Assembly (NCBI RefSeq): GCF_037414475.1
Contig: NZ_CP147913.1
Span: forward strand, 10,054,501 to 10,118,500
DNA from: Myxococcus stipitatus
GTDB taxonomy: Bacteria; Myxococcota; Myxococcia; Myxococcales; Myxococcaceae
Direction: 5' to 3'
DNA length: 64,000 nucleotides
A model generated the notes under the pieces. That model did not search any database. It was not told where the DNA came from and saw only the letters and a program-made list of their open reading frames with translations. Shown here piece by piece: positions 25,482 through 34,861 of the stretch. The position numbers were made by a program, and so were the translations under genes. Numbering within the stretch: position 1 is the first letter of the stretch; the number at the start of each line of letters is the position of its first letter.

Positions 25482-27090
25482 GCCTCGGCCCAGGCTGTGG
25501 ATGGTCTTCGCAGCGGTGGGGCTCGCGGGCTTCGTGCTCACATTGGGTGGGCTGGCCTTCGTGCGCGTCTATGACAACCAGCTCATCCGGCAGACGGAGA
25601 TGGAGCTGCTCACCCAGGGCGCCGTCATCACCGAGGTCTACCGGGCCATGCTGGCCGAGCGCGTCGGCACTCGGGACTACGGCAAGCCGCGCACCGCGAA
25701 GTGGCCCTTCCCCATCCCCGATGACAAGAGCCTGCGGCCCATCCTCCCCTCGCTGCGAGCCTCGGATGAGCCCCTGCCCCCGGATGAGCAACCGCCTCGC
25801 TCGCTCGTGCCAGGCGAGCCCCTCGCGCAAGACGTGGGTCAGCGACTGGGTCCCCTGCTGGAGAACGTGAGGGCCGCGACGCTCGCGGGCATCCGAGTCG
25901 TCGACGCGGGGGGCGTGGTGGTGTCCAGCAGCAGCGCGGAGGTGCTGGGCGTGACGCTCGCAGACAGGCCCGAAGTGCAACAGGCCCTCCACGGCCTGCC
26001 CACCAGCGTCCTGCGGCTCCGCCACTCCGAGCCCGAGGATACGCCCCTGGCATCACTCAGCCGGAACACGGGCATCCGCGTCTCGGTGGCGCTGCCCATC
26101 GTCGAGGGAGATCGCGTCTGGGGCGCCGTGGTGCTCGCGCGCACGCCCATGACGTTCACCAAGGCCCTCTACTCGGACCGGTGGAACCTGACCGCGACGG
26201 GGCTCGTGCTGCTGGGGGCGTTGACGCTGATGTCTCTCGCGGCCGCGACGCTGCTGGGCCGTCCAGTGCGAGCACTCGTGCGGCAGACACGCGCCATCGC
26301 CGCGAGCGCGCCAGAAGGCTTCGAGCCTGTATCCAGCCCCGTCGTCGCGGAGCTCGCCGAGCTGTCCGAATCCCTGGCGGGCATGGCCACCGCGCTGCGA
26401 GACCGGAATCAATACATCCGCTCGTTCGCCGCCAATGTCTCACATGAGTTCAAGACCCCCCTCGCCTCCATCCAGGGCGCGGTGGAGCTGCTGCGAGACA
26501 GCGCGGACGCGATGACACCCGAGCAACGCACGCGCTTCCTGTCCAACGTGGACGCCGACGCGAAGCGCCTCACGCGGCTGGTGCAGCGGCTCCTGGAGCT
26601 GGCTCGCGCGGACTCGATGACCGCCACCCCCGCGAGCGTGGAGCTGGGTCCCCTGCTGAAAGCCCTCGCATCGAGGAGCGACGCCGCGGGGCTCGCCAAG
26701 GTCGAGCTGGGCCCCGTCCCCGAGGGCCTCACGGTGGCCCTGCCCGCCGAGGTGATGGACGACGTCCTCTGGCAGCTCATCACCAACGCCGGGCAACACG
26801 CAGGAGCGGACGTCCACATCTCCCTGTCGGTGGAGACAGCGGGCACGGGCCCCACACGTGTCGTCGTTCGCGACAACGGCCCCGGAATCTCCGAGGCGAA
26901 CCGGGCGCGCATCTTCGACGCCTTCTTCACGACCGCACGCGCGCGCGGTGGTACGGGCCTGGGCCTCACCATCTCCCAATCCATGCTGCGCGCCTTCGGC
27001 GCGAGCCTGGAGCTGCTCCCAGTCCAGCCGCCGCTCACGGGCGCCGCCTTCGCCGTGGCGACGCCCGCCGCATCGACTCAGCGGAAGTAG
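25450..27090 (+). CDS. Sensor histidine kinase (CreC-like)
   Basis: This is a 546-residue inner-membrane kinase. Membrane helices lie at about 17-39 and 247-267, flanking a large periplasmic sensor region (40-246). HAMP-like sequence follows. The dimerisation box FAANVSHEFKTPLASIQG holds the phospho-acceptor His332. The ATPase domain has N-box ITNAGQH, DNGPGIS and GGTGLGLTIS. The layout and the SFAANVSHEFKTPL wording are like CreC. It overlaps the regulator gene by 32 bases at its start and the convergent periplasmic-protein gene by 13 bases at its end. An alternative start at ATG 25501 would remove the basic N-terminus. Confidence 0.87.
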   Translation: MGSAIGSPSRRPRPRLWMVFAAVGLAGFVLTLGGLAFVRVYDNQLIRQTEMELLTQGAVITEVYRAMLAERVGTRDYGKPRTAKWPFPIPDDKSLRPILPSLRASDEPLPPDEQPPRSLVPGEPLAQDVGQRLGPLLENVRAATLAGIRVVDAGGVVVSSSSAEVLGVTLADRPEVQQALHGLPTSVLRLRHSEPEDTPLASLSRNTGIRVSVALPIVEGDRVWGAVVLARTPMTFTKALYSDRWNLTATGLVLLGALTLMSLAAATLLGRPVRALVRQTRAIAASAPEGFEPVSSPVVAELAELSESLAGMATALRDRNQYIRSFAANVSHEFKTPLASIQGAVELLRDSADAMTPEQRTRFLSNVDADAKRLTRLVQRLLELARADSMTATPASVELGPLLKALASRSDAAGLAKVELGPVPEGLTVALPAEVMDDVLWQLITNAGQHAGADVHISLSVETAGTGPTRVVVRDNGPGISEANRARIFDAFFTTARARGGTGLGLTISQSMLRAFGASLELLPVQPPLTGAAFAVATPAASTQRK

Positions 27091-28271
27091 CTGCTGGAGA
27101 TGTCCACGGAGTAGCCCAATTCGAGCGTGGGAGCCGACGCCGCCACCAGGTACTGACGGAAGTGCAGCACCTTGCCCGGCAGCGACTCACCCGCGGGCTC
27201 CGCCGCGACATCCGCGGCCTCGAGCTGTTCGAGACTTCCACCCTCGCGCCGATAGTTGAACACCGAGGGGAAGTGCGCGCGGGCTCGCAGCTCCGCCACC
27301 GGCCACGAGACACGAGGCAGCGCCAGCTTGAGCCGGCCCGACAGGTGGAACACGCCCAGCTCCTGCGCCAGGACCACTTCCAGCACGCCCTCCGTCTCAC
27401 CCAACCTCGGCGGCGCCACCTTGAGCTTCAACACGCCCGCCTCCGCGCCCTCCACTGGCACCGGGATGGAATTGAGCGTGAGTCGCTCCAATGAGAGCCC
27501 CTCCGGCACAGAGAGCTCCAGCGATTGCTCGCGGTCCAGACTCAGGTCGTAGCGAACACGCAGCGTGGCGCGGCCTTCGAGGGTAGACACCCACGATGCG
27601 ACGGCCTCGGAGATGCGCGGCTCGAGCGGCGGACGCACCTGGGGCTTCGCCTCGCGAGCCACCGGGGAGAGCGCACGCCACCCCACGCGCAGCGCGCCTT
27701 GCGAGGGATACACGGTGTAGCCCTCCCGCGACGTGGGCAGCGACTCCGTCAAGGTGAAGACAGACGTGTCCGCCTCCAGCGCGAGCGGCACGGGTGACGC
27801 GTGAGGACCGAAGCGCAATTGCGCGCGCCGCTCCGGGCCGGCGCCCTGCGAGCGAACAGTGAGGCCCACGTCGAAGACATGGCGTCCCGCCTTGCGCGTC
27901 AGCAGACACAAGTAGCCATCCACCACGCCCACCATCGCGTCATCCAGCGTGGGGAGCGTCGTGGTGAACGTGTCCGAATCGAGCTGAAGCAGACGCACCT
28001 GCGTCCAGCGCTCATCGGCGAGCACCTCCACCTGGAAGCCGGCCTCCACTTGCAGGGCATCCGAGGACAGACGCCCCTTCAGCGTGCTCGTCACCACGGC
28101 GTCGGTGGGCGGCGCGGGGGCGGGAGTCTCTCGTCCCGCGTAGAGGGGGATGAGCTCCTCCAGCGGCACGGTGGCGGTACCGGAGCGCGCGGGCTTGCGC
28201 TGGGGTGCATCGTCGGCCAGCGCCTTCGGAGCCAACAGCAGCAATCCAACAACGAGGGAAAGGGTCCGCAT
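27078..28271 (-). CDS. Periplasmic beta-rich protein linked to CreD-like gene
   Basis: This is a 397-residue protein with a signal peptide (LSLVVGLLLLAPKALA then DD). The mature protein is beta-rich with repeated V-x-L-x-L alternation and no cysteines. It matches no family I can name. It starts 7 bases after the CreD-like stop, so both are presumably co-transcribed, and its stop overlaps the kinase gene by 13 bases on the other strand. A protein working with the CreD-like membrane protein in the periplasm is the simplest reading. E. coli creABCD has a periplasmic CreA, but no similarity to it was evident. Confidence 0.65.
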   Translation of the reverse strand: MRTLSLVVGLLLLAPKALADDAPQRKPARSGTATVPLEELIPLYAGRETPAPAPPTDAVVTSTLKGRLSSDALQVEAGFQVEVLADERWTQVRLLQLDSDTFTTTLPTLDDAMVGVVDGYLCLLTRKAGRHVFDVGLTVRSQGAGPERRAQLRFGPHASPVPLALEADTSVFTLTESLPTSREGYTVYPSQGALRVGWRALSPVAREAKPQVRPPLEPRISEAVASWVSTLEGRATLRVRYDLSLDREQSLELSVPEGLSLERLTLNSIPVPVEGAEAGVLKLKVAPPRLGETEGVLEVVLAQELGVFHLSGRLKLALPRVSWPVAELRARAHFPSVFNYRREGGSLEQLEAADVAAEPAGESLPGKVLHFRQYLVAASAPTLELGYSVDISSSYFR

Positions 28272-28278
28272 GATGGGC

Positions 28279-29607
28279 TCAGCTCGCTTCCGGGGTGACG
28301 GGGGGAACGGAGGCCACGGCGGGCGCCGTGGCCACGCGAGGTGACGCGCTCGCGGTCGACAGGTCCGAGAGGAAGGCCCGCACGCCGGCCCGCGTGGAGA
28401 GCACCATCAACCCGAGCAGACCCGCGAGAATCTCCAGCGTGTAGATGAGGCCGGTGTATCCCTCAAGGATGACCGCGCCCGTGGGCACCAGCAGCGTGGC
28501 GCCCCAGAGCCCCGCCAGCACGGCGGCACGCTCCTTGGGGAACAACCACCGCGCATATGCGACCACCGCCGCGCCCAGCCCCACCGCGCTGATGACATAG
28601 GCCAGATAGAAATTCATGAACGCAGCCAGGTACGCCAGCAGCACGAAGAAGAAGCCATACGTGGCGGCCAGCAGATACGCCTCATGCACGGCGAGCTTCC
28701 GCTTGTGCCTCAAGCCCAGCGCCGCCAGCAGCGCCACGAGCACCAGGAACGGCACCCAGGCGCGCTTCGCCATGCGAGAGACCATCGAGTCGAACGTCTT
28801 CTCCGACGGCAGGATGACGCCCAGATTCACCCCCGACTCGAGCGACTGGAAGGCCCAGTCCAGCGTGACGGCGTCGCTTCCCGCCTGCACGGACGACGCG
28901 GACAACACCCCCGCCGGATAGTCGTAGTTGTCTCCTCCCTCCACGGCGAAATGCAGACGCACGTCGCGCGCGGAGAGCGCCGGGTCCAACCGGTAGACGA
29001 AGGAGTCGAGCCCTCGCGCGCGGTAGCGGATGACGAAGCGAGCCGTCGCGCCCTTCGCGATGCGCCCCGTCCACACCAGCCGGTTGCCGGACTCGCCCAG
29101 GTCCAGGCTGGCCTCCTGGCCATCCACCAGGAACTGGAGCTCCGACAACAGCACCTGCGACTTGTTCATCTCCATGGGGAAGATGAACGCCACGTCGATG
29201 TCGCGGCCCTCGCGATTGACGACCGCGTACTCCGCTCCGAGGTTGAAGTCGAACCCCGAGAAGTAGCGCAGGCCCCGCTTGCGATAGTTCATCTTCGCCA
29301 GCACCTCGACGTGCTGACGGTCGAACGGCAGCGGCTTGAGCTCCGTGAAGATGGTGCCACTGTGCACGTAGCGCAGCGACGGCGCGGGCTGCACGACGGG
29401 TGCACCCCACCGGTCCTCCACCCCCGCGGCCAATTCCGAGTTCGCGAAGTCCGTCCGGTCCGCCACCTGACCTGCAATCACCGCCGTGGCGAAGACCACG
29501 ATGAGAAGACCACCAAAGACATGATGGGCCACCAGCCACCCGAAGACGCGGCGGATGGGGCCCTCGGACGTCCGGGAAGGACGTGGCGTGGAGACCTGAG
29601 TGTTCAT
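28279..29607 (-). CDS. CreD-like inner-membrane protein
   Basis: This is a 442-residue protein with one N-terminal helix (about 30-47), a large periplasmic beta-rich domain (50-310) and about five or six C-terminal helices. The membrane section FFVLLAYLAAFMNFYLAYVI and W-G-A-T-L-L-V-P-T-G-A match the CreD family, an envelope-stress protein induced by CreBC and linked to beta-lactam tolerance in several bacteria. Length fits (E. coli CreD is 450). I chose ATG 29607, since the open frame upstream is Arg-rich noise. Candidate regulator sites lie 23-84 bases upstream (see 29630-29691). Confidence 0.8.
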   Translation of the reverse strand: MNTQVSTPRPSRTSEGPIRRVFGWLVAHHVFGGLLIVVFATAVIAGQVADRTDFANSELAAGVEDRWGAPVVQPAPSLRYVHSGTIFTELKPLPFDRQHVEVLAKMNYRKRGLRYFSGFDFNLGAEYAVVNREGRDIDVAFIFPMEMNKSQVLLSELQFLVDGQEASLDLGESGNRLVWTGRIAKGATARFVIRYRARGLDSFVYRLDPALSARDVRLHFAVEGGDNYDYPAGVLSASSVQAGSDAVTLDWAFQSLESGVNLGVILPSEKTFDSMVSRMAKRAWVPFLVLVALLAALGLRHKRKLAVHEAYLLAATYGFFFVLLAYLAAFMNFYLAYVISAVGLGAAVVAYARWLFPKERAAVLAGLWGATLLVPTGAVILEGYTGLIYTLEILAGLLGLMVLSTRAGVRAFLSDLSTASASPRVATAPAVASVPPVTPEAS

Positions 29608-29629
29608 GGCCTCAGACTGCGCCCGCGAT

Positions 29630-29691
29630 GTGCACCGCGAATGGCTCGCCCGTGCACCTCTCAAGGAATGTTTGTGCGGATTTGGTGCAGA
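29630..29691 (-). promoter_or_regulatory. Candidate CreB-type direct repeats upstream of creD-like gene
   Basis: On the minus strand, TCTGCACCAAA is followed directly by TCCGCACAAAC (plus-strand 29670-29691). This is an 11-base direct repeat with 8 of 11 positions equal. Nearer the gene, GGTGCAC occurs twice with 22-base spacing (plus-strand GTGCACC at 29630-29636 and 29652-29658). Repeats spaced by 11 bases are the usual binding geometry of OmpR/PhoB-family regulators, including the E. coli Cre tag. Regulation by the nearby CreB-like protein is inferred. Confidence 0.4.
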
Positions 29692-29852
29692 CCTGGGTGG
29701 GGCTCGGAACACCCCCACTCTTCTCAACGCGACAAAGTTGACCCAGGCAACTGATGCCGCCCCGGTTGTGACTTTCCGCTCAAGAGCACCGCTGTTTCAC
29801 CCGGCCGGTGCAAAGTTGTACGTCGCTCCAGAAACCGGCTCAAATCAAGCAA

Positions 29853-30521
29853 ATGGAGAGAGTCGAGGAGATCTATCAAGGCTTCGTGGTGGAGCATCAG
29901 CTCGAGCGCGCGGGTCTCTTCGAGCTGCTCCGTGAACGCTTCGTCGCCGTGAACACGGTGTTGTATCCGGGGTGTTTCGTGCACATCACCCCGTCGTTCT
30001 TCTTCCAGGACGTGGTCTACGTGGACCGCAATGACCTGGCGCGAGGCTTCTTCGCCAACCGGGATGGCGTGTTGAGCAAGATTGGCTCGCGTCAGAAATA
30101 CACACAGCGGCCGCAGGTGCGCTTCGTCTCGCAGGACTACACGCAGCCCATCCCCGTGCTCGAGGAGAGCTTCGACCTGCTCCTGGCGCTGTATGCCGGC
30201 GGCATCTCCCGCACGTGCGGCAAGTACTTGAAGGTCGGCGGCCTGCTGGTGACGAACGACCACCATGGCGACGCCGCCGAGGCCGCCACCGAGGAGACGT
30301 TGGAGCTCATCGCCGTGGTGAACGAGGCGCAAGGGACGTTCACCCTCGATGACCAGTCGCTCGACACGTACCTGGTCCCCTCGAAGCCGGCGCTCCCTCC
30401 GGGTGCGGCAGAGGCGCCTCGGCGCACGGAGTGGACGCGCTGCGCCGACTACTATGTGTTCCGGAAGATGTTCGCGGACCCGTCACTCCAGGAGCCCAGC
30501 CGCTTCTCCCGTCCCCACTGA
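29853..30521 (+). CDS. SAM-dependent methyltransferase-like protein
   Basis: This is a 222-residue protein. N-T-V-L-Y-P-G-C-F-V-H-I-T-P followed by VVYVDRND has the spacing of a class I methyltransferase motif I and the acidic end of strand beta-2. FDLLLALYAGG and KVGGLLVTNDHH correspond to motifs II/III. The catalytic side is not diagnostic, so the substrate is unknown. I chose ATG 29853 (MERVEEIYQ); an in-frame start at 29808 has no better Shine-Dalgarno sequence. It is divergent from the CreD-like gene and convergent with the cysteine-synthase-like gene. Confidence 0.65.
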   Translation: MERVEEIYQGFVVEHQLERAGLFELLRERFVAVNTVLYPGCFVHITPSFFFQDVVYVDRNDLARGFFANRDGVLSKIGSRQKYTQRPQVRFVSQDYTQPIPVLEESFDLLLALYAGGISRTCGKYLKVGGLLVTNDHHGDAAEAATEETLELIAVVNEAQGTFTLDDQSLDTYLVPSKPALPPGAAEAPRRTEWTRCADYYVFRKMFADPSLQEPSRFSRPH

Positions 30522-30530
30522 CGGGACGGG
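30508..30530. terminator. Hairpin between convergent genes
   Basis: CCCGTCCC (30508-30515) pairs perfectly with GGGACGGG (30523-30530) across a 7-base loop that contains the stop codon of the methyltransferase-like gene. It lies 22 bases from the stop of the leftward gene and could end both transcripts. Confidence 0.6.
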
Positions 30531-30551
30531 CTGCGGCCGGGCCCTCGCGGC

Positions 30552-31556
30552 TCAGCGCGAAGCACGTCCCGTCGGCAGCGGCTTCGCCTGGAGCTGCTTG
30601 CTCGCGAGGAAGTCCGCGTTGAAGACCTTGGAGGCGTAGCGGCTGCCGTGGTCACACAGGAAGGTGACGATGCGCAGGCCCCGGCCCAGGTTCTGCCGGG
30701 CCAGCTCGTAGGCCGCGCGCGCGTTGAGCGCCGCGGAGGTGCCCACCACCAGCGCGTCCTCGCGAGCCAGGTGATAGAGCATGTCGAGCATCGCCGCGTC
30801 ATCCAGGCGCATGGCCTCGTCCACGCGCGCCGCCTTGAAGTTGGCGGTCAGCCGCATGATGCCGATGCCCTCCGTGATGGAGGAGCCCGTCGACGCCAGC
30901 TTGCCCTCACGCACGAAGCTGTAGAGCCCCGAGCCCGGCGGGTCCACCAGCACGACTCGCAGCGAGGGGTTCTTCTCCTTGAGGAAGCGGCTGACGCCCG
31001 ACATCGTCCCGCCGCTGCCCACCGAGGCGACGAGCACGTCCACCTTCCCCTCGCACTGCTCCCAGATTTCGGGCCCCGTGGTCTCGTAGTGGAAGTCGCC
31101 GTTGGCCGTGTTCTCGAACTGGTTCGCCCAGAACCAGCCATGCTGCTCCGACAGCAAGCGCGCCTGATGGAAGAAGTGGTTGGGGTTGGCGAACGGCACG
31201 GGCGGCACCTTGCGGACCTCCACGCCCATCGCCTCCAGGTACTCGTACTTCTCGCGCGCCTGGTTGTCCGGCATCGTCACCACCACGCGGTAGCCCCGCT
31301 CGCGGCCCAGCAGCCCCAGGCCGATGCCCGTGTTGCCTGCGGTGCCCTCGACGATGGTGCCCCCTGGCGTGAGCAGCCCTTCCTCCTCCGCGCGTCGAAT
31401 CATCCCCTTGGCGGCGCGGTCCTTGATGCTCCCGCCAGGGTTCATGAACTCCGCCTTGCCCAGAATCTCGCAGCCGGTGAGCTGACTGAGCGAGCTGATG
31501 CGAAGCAGCGGCGTGTTGCCCACCGAGTCCCAGAGCGAGCCAATGCGTGGCGCCAT
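30552..31556 (-). CDS. Cysteine synthase family PLP enzyme
   Basis: This is a 334-residue fold-type II PLP enzyme. SVGNTPLLRI, NPGGSIKDRAA (Schiff-base Lys45), EGTAGNTGIGL (substrate loop, T-x-G-N-T-G), VGSGGTMSG (phosphate cup) and VVGTSAALN (PLP ring-binding Ser) are all intact. This fits O-acetylserine sulfhydrylase (CysK/CysM); the P-G-G-S-I-K-D-R wording and the long C-terminus are closest to eukaryote-like cysteine synthases. I chose ATG 31556 because M-A-P-R-I-G-S-L-W begins just before the first motif. It is a single gene with terminators on both sides. Substrates other than O-acetylserine (for example phosphoserine) cannot be excluded. Confidence 0.85.
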   Translation of the reverse strand: MAPRIGSLWDSVGNTPLLRISSLSQLTGCEILGKAEFMNPGGSIKDRAAKGMIRRAEEEGLLTPGGTIVEGTAGNTGIGLGLLGRERGYRVVVTMPDNQAREKYEYLEAMGVEVRKVPPVPFANPNHFFHQARLLSEQHGWFWANQFENTANGDFHYETTGPEIWEQCEGKVDVLVASVGSGGTMSGVSRFLKEKNPSLRVVLVDPPGSGLYSFVREGKLASTGSSITEGIGIMRLTANFKAARVDEAMRLDDAAMLDMLYHLAREDALVVGTSAALNARAAYELARQNLGRGLRIVTFLCDHGSRYASKVFNADFLASKQLQAKPLPTGRASR

Positions 31557-31583
31557 GTGTATCCGTCCCTCGTCGCGTGCGCC

Positions 31584-31610
31584 CCCTCCCCTAATGGAGT
31601 CCGGGGAGGG
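31584..31610 (-). terminator. Terminator-like hairpin after the efflux operon
   Basis: CCCTCCCC (31584-31591) pairs with GGGGAGGG (31603-31610) across 11 bases. It lies 24-50 bases past the last stop codon of the leftward efflux operon, so it probably ends that transcript. It also lies upstream of the cysteine-synthase-like gene on the same strand. Confidence 0.55.
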
Positions 31611-31633
31611 AGGCAACCTGGGTCCGGATGGAA

Positions 31634-32866
31634 CTACTCGTTGCGCATGGCCTCGACGGGGTCGAGCTTCGAAGCACGCGCCGCCGGGTAGATGCCGAAC
31701 AGCAGCCCCACCCCGCAGCTCATCGACAGGGCCAGCGCCACCGCCCAGGGAGGCACGGACATGGGGAAGCCCACCATCCAGTCCCCCAGGAACACCAGAC
31801 CGAAGCCCAGGCCCACCCCCAGCGCGCCGCCCAGGAGCGCCAGCAACACAGCCTCCGTGGCGAACTGTCCCAGGATGCGCCGCCGCTTGGCCCCCAGCGC
31901 CTTGCGCACGCCAATCTCCCGCGTCCGCTCCATCACCGACACCAGCATGATGTTGAGGATGCCGATGCCGCCCACCACCAGCGACAACAGGCAGACACCA
32001 ATGCCCGCGATGGTGATGACCTGCGAGAGCTGGTTGAAGGACGCCGTCACCGACTCGTTGGTGTGGATTTCGAAGTCGTTGGGCTCGGTCCCCCCGACAC
32101 CGCGGTGCCGGCGCATCAGCATGGTCACCTCGTCCTGCGCCTTCCGGAACAGGGACGGGTCCTTCGCCTGGATGTCGATGTCGAGCGAGCGCTGCTTGCC
32201 GTAGAGCTGCTGGAAGACACGCAGCGGGATGATGGCCTGGTTGTCCATGCTCACCATGCCCAGGAAGCTGCCGCGCCGCTGGAGCACGCCAATCACCCGG
32301 AACGGCCGGCCCTTCAGCCGCACCTCGAAGCCCACCGGGTCGATGCCGGGAAACAGCGCGTCCGCCACGTCCACGCCCAGCAACACGACGTTGCGGCCGT
32401 CCAGCCCCTCCACCTCGTTGAAGAAGCGGCCAGACTGCACCGACACGCCGCTCGAGATGGGGTACTTGGTGGACGCGCCGATGATGCGCACGGACGGACG
32501 CGTCTCCGCGCTCGCCGAGCCCACCTTCTGGCCGCCCTGGTCATCCATGGGCGCCACCACGCCCACCGACGGGCAGAACTCCTCGATGGCGCGCACGTCG
32601 TCCATGCCGAAGTCCTTGCGCTTGGCGAACTTCGCCCAGTTGAAGCGCCCGAACCCACCCGAGGGCCACTTGGTCAGCTGGAAGGTGTGCGCCCCCAACT
32701 GCCCCAGGTCCCGGTTCACCTTCGTCCGCAGTCCCTCGATGAGCCCCATCATCGTGATGACGGTGGCCACGCCAATCACGATGCCCAGCAGCGTCAGCAG
32801 GGAGCGCAGCGGGTTGCCCAGGAACGTCCCGAGCGCCAGCCGCAGATTGTCCAGGAAGGCTCGCAT
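31634..32866 (-). CDS. MacB-type ABC transporter permease (second copy)
   Basis: This is a 410-residue permease. An N-terminal membrane helix (about 20-42) is followed by a periplasmic MacB_PCD-type domain (45-270) and three C-terminal helices forming the FtsX domain. The latter has GIGILNIMLVSVMERTREIG and VRKALGAKRRRI, the coupling-helix signature. It is the last gene of the six-gene efflux operon, 4 bases after the first permease, and is similar to it along its length. The two probably form a heterodimer driven by the ATPase at 34106. The N-terminal ATPase of classical MacB is absent here and encoded separately. Confidence 0.88.
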   Translation of the reverse strand: MRAFLDNLRLALGTFLGNPLRSLLTLLGIVIGVATVITMMGLIEGLRTKVNRDLGQLGAHTFQLTKWPSGGFGRFNWAKFAKRKDFGMDDVRAIEEFCPSVGVVAPMDDQGGQKVGSASAETRPSVRIIGASTKYPISSGVSVQSGRFFNEVEGLDGRNVVLLGVDVADALFPGIDPVGFEVRLKGRPFRVIGVLQRRGSFLGMVSMDNQAIIPLRVFQQLYGKQRSLDIDIQAKDPSLFRKAQDEVTMLMRRHRGVGGTEPNDFEIHTNESVTASFNQLSQVITIAGIGVCLLSLVVGGIGILNIMLVSVMERTREIGVRKALGAKRRRILGQFATEAVLLALLGGALGVGLGFGLVFLGDWMVGFPMSVPPWAVALALSMSCGVGLLFGIYPAARASKLDPVEAMRNE

Positions 32867-32870
32867 CGGC

Positions 32871-34109
32871 TCACTCGTACCGGAGGGCTTCGACCGGGTC
32901 CAGGTTCGCCGCGCGCGCCGCCGGCCAGATGCCGAAGAGCAACCCCACCATGGCCGCGAAGAACACCCCGCCCAGGATGGTGCTCGCCTGGACGTCCGCC
33001 GCCAGCGGTGTGATGAGTGACACCACCTTGGCCGTGCCCAACCCCACCGTCGTCCCCAGCAGCCCGCCCACCGCGGACACGCTGGCCGCCTCCATCAAGA
33101 ACTGGATGACGATGGTGCGCTTGCGTGCGCCCAACGCGCGCCTCACACCTATCTCCCGCGTCCGTTCGCGCACCGACACCAACATGATGTTCATGATGCC
33201 GATGCCACCCACCAACAGGGTGATGAGGCCCACGCCCACCGCCACGCCATACAGCGCGCCCGTGAGCTGCGCGTAGGTCTGCGCCATCATCGATGGCCGG
33301 TTGATGTTGAAGTCATCCGGTTGCCCGGGCTCCGTCCCACGCAGACGCCGCAGGATGCCGATGAGCTGGTCCTCCGCCATCCCCACCTGGGACGCATCCG
33401 ACACGGCCATGGCTATCTCGAACGGACGGCCCTTGCCGAAGCTGGCGTAGAACGTCTTGAAGGGGATGAGCACGAGCAGGTCCATGCTCTCGTTGACCAT
33501 CTTCCCCTTGCGGCTGAGCGTGCCCACCACCTGGAAGGAGCGGTTGTCCACGCGGATGCTCCTCCCCAGCGGGCTGATGCCCGGGAAGAGCCGGTCCGCC
33601 ACGTCCGCGCCAATGACCGCCACGGGCCGCGTCACCTCCTCGTCCGCCTCCGTGAGGAAGCGGCCCGAGGTGATGTCGTAGCCCGCGATGGTCAGGTACT
33701 CGTGGTTGACGCCCTGGATTCGCACGGTCGATACCTGCTCGCTGCCGTACGACACGTCCGACATCCGCGACACCGAAGGCGACATCGCGGTGATGAAGGG
33801 CGCCATGGCGCGCAGGCGCGGTAGCTGCTCCAGGGTGAAGTTCTTCCGGTTGCGGTACTTCCACCAGTCGCCCTTGATGATCCACGGGAACTTGGACACG
33901 TAGAGCGTGTTGGCGCCGAACGTGGCCAACTGCCGGTGGAAGGACGTGTTGAGCCCCTGGATGATGCCGATGATGGCCAGCAGCGTGGCCACCCCGATGC
34001 CAATGCCCAGCGTGGTCAGCACCGTGCGCAGACGGTTGGCCCGCAGCGAGAACACCGCGATGCGCGCCCCCTCCAGGACATCCACCCGAAGGCCTGTCCG
34101 TGACTTCAT
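32871..34109 (-). CDS. MacB-type ABC transporter permease (first copy)
   Basis: This 412-residue permease has the same layout as its downstream neighbour: N-terminal helix (about 18-42, with [20 protein letters not shown]), periplasmic domain to about residue 285 and an FtsX domain with [20 protein letters not shown] and R-R-A-L-G-A-R-K-R. Its ATG overlaps the ATPase stop by 4 bases. In MacB-like mechanotransmission systems the permeases work periplasmic cargo through the MacA-like adaptor into a TolC channel. All partners are encoded directly upstream. Confidence 0.88.
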   Translation of the reverse strand: MKSRTGLRVDVLEGARIAVFSLRANRLRTVLTTLGIGIGVATLLAIIGIIQGLNTSFHRQLATFGANTLYVSKFPWIIKGDWWKYRNRKNFTLEQLPRLRAMAPFITAMSPSVSRMSDVSYGSEQVSTVRIQGVNHEYLTIAGYDITSGRFLTEADEEVTRPVAVIGADVADRLFPGISPLGRSIRVDNRSFQVVGTLSRKGKMVNESMDLLVLIPFKTFYASFGKGRPFEIAMAVSDASQVGMAEDQLIGILRRLRGTEPGQPDDFNINRPSMMAQTYAQLTGALYGVAVGVGLITLLVGGIGIMNIMLVSVRERTREIGVRRALGARKRTIVIQFLMEAASVSAVGGLLGTTVGLGTAKVVSLITPLAADVQASTILGGVFFAAMVGLLFGIWPAARAANLDPVEALRYE

Positions 34110-34861
34110 GCGCCCCCCGCCGCCATGGCCGCGACGTTGCCCAGCGCCACCTCACGCCCCGGACCGTCGGCGACAATCTCACCGTCGCTCAACCGGATGG
34201 CCCGAGGGCAGCGCGCCGCCAGCTTCGGCTCGTGCGTGACGAGCACCAGCGTGTGGCCCGCCTGGTGGAGCTGCTCGAAGAGCCGGACGATCTCCTCGCC
34301 CGTGGCCGAGTCCAGGTTTCCCGTGGGCTCGTCCGCCAGCAGCATGGACGGCTCCGACACCAGCGCGCGGGCAATGGCCACGCGCTGGCGCTGACCACCG
34401 GACAACTCATTGGGCCGGTGGTGCATGCGGTGCGTGAGCTGGACCTTGTCCAACGCCGCCATCGCCTTCGCCCGCCGCTCCTTCGCGGAGACACCCCGGT
34501 ACACCAGGGGCAGCTCCACGTTGGCCAACGCCGTCTCCTTGGGGAGCAGCTGGAACGTCTGGAAGATGAAGCCAATCTCCACGTTGCGGATGACGGCCAG
34601 TTCGTCGTCGCTCATGCGCGACACGTCCTTGCCGTTGAGCATGTAGCGGCCGCTGGTGGGCGTATCCAGGCAGCCCAGCACGTTCATCATCGTGCTCTTG
34701 CCGGAGCCCGACTGGCCAATGATGGCCACCCACTCTCCGCGATTGATGCCGAAGCTGACGCCGCGCAGCGCACGCACCTCCTCGCCACCGACATGGAACA
34801 CGCGGGTGATGTCTTCCACATGGATGAGCCGGCCCGCGCCGGCGCCGCTTCCGTCACTCAC
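34106..34861 (-). CDS. ABC transporter ATP-binding protein (MacB/LolD type)
   Basis: This is a 251-residue ATPase. Walker [13 protein letters not shown]-loop [20 protein letters not shown], signature [15 protein letters not shown], Walker [14 protein letters not shown] and the H-loop VTHEPKLA are intact. The wording of the Q-loop and D-loop is that of the MacB/LolD/FtsE class that drives FtsX-type permeases. Its start overlaps the adaptor stop and its stop overlaps the permease start, 4 bases each (ATGA), so the three proteins are probably made in matched amounts. Confidence 0.92.
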   Translation of the reverse strand: MSDGSGAGAGRLIHVEDITRVFHVGGEEVRALRGVSFGINRGEWVAIIGQSGSGKSTMMNVLGCLDTPTSGRYMLNGKDVSRMSDDELAVIRNVEIGFIFQTFQLLPKETALANVELPLVYRGVSAKERRAKAMAALDKVQLTHRMHHRPNELSGGQRQRVAIARALVSEPSMLLADEPTGNLDSATGEEIVRLFEQLHQAGHTLVLVTHEPKLAARCPRAIRLSDGEIVADGPGREVALGNVAAMAAGGA

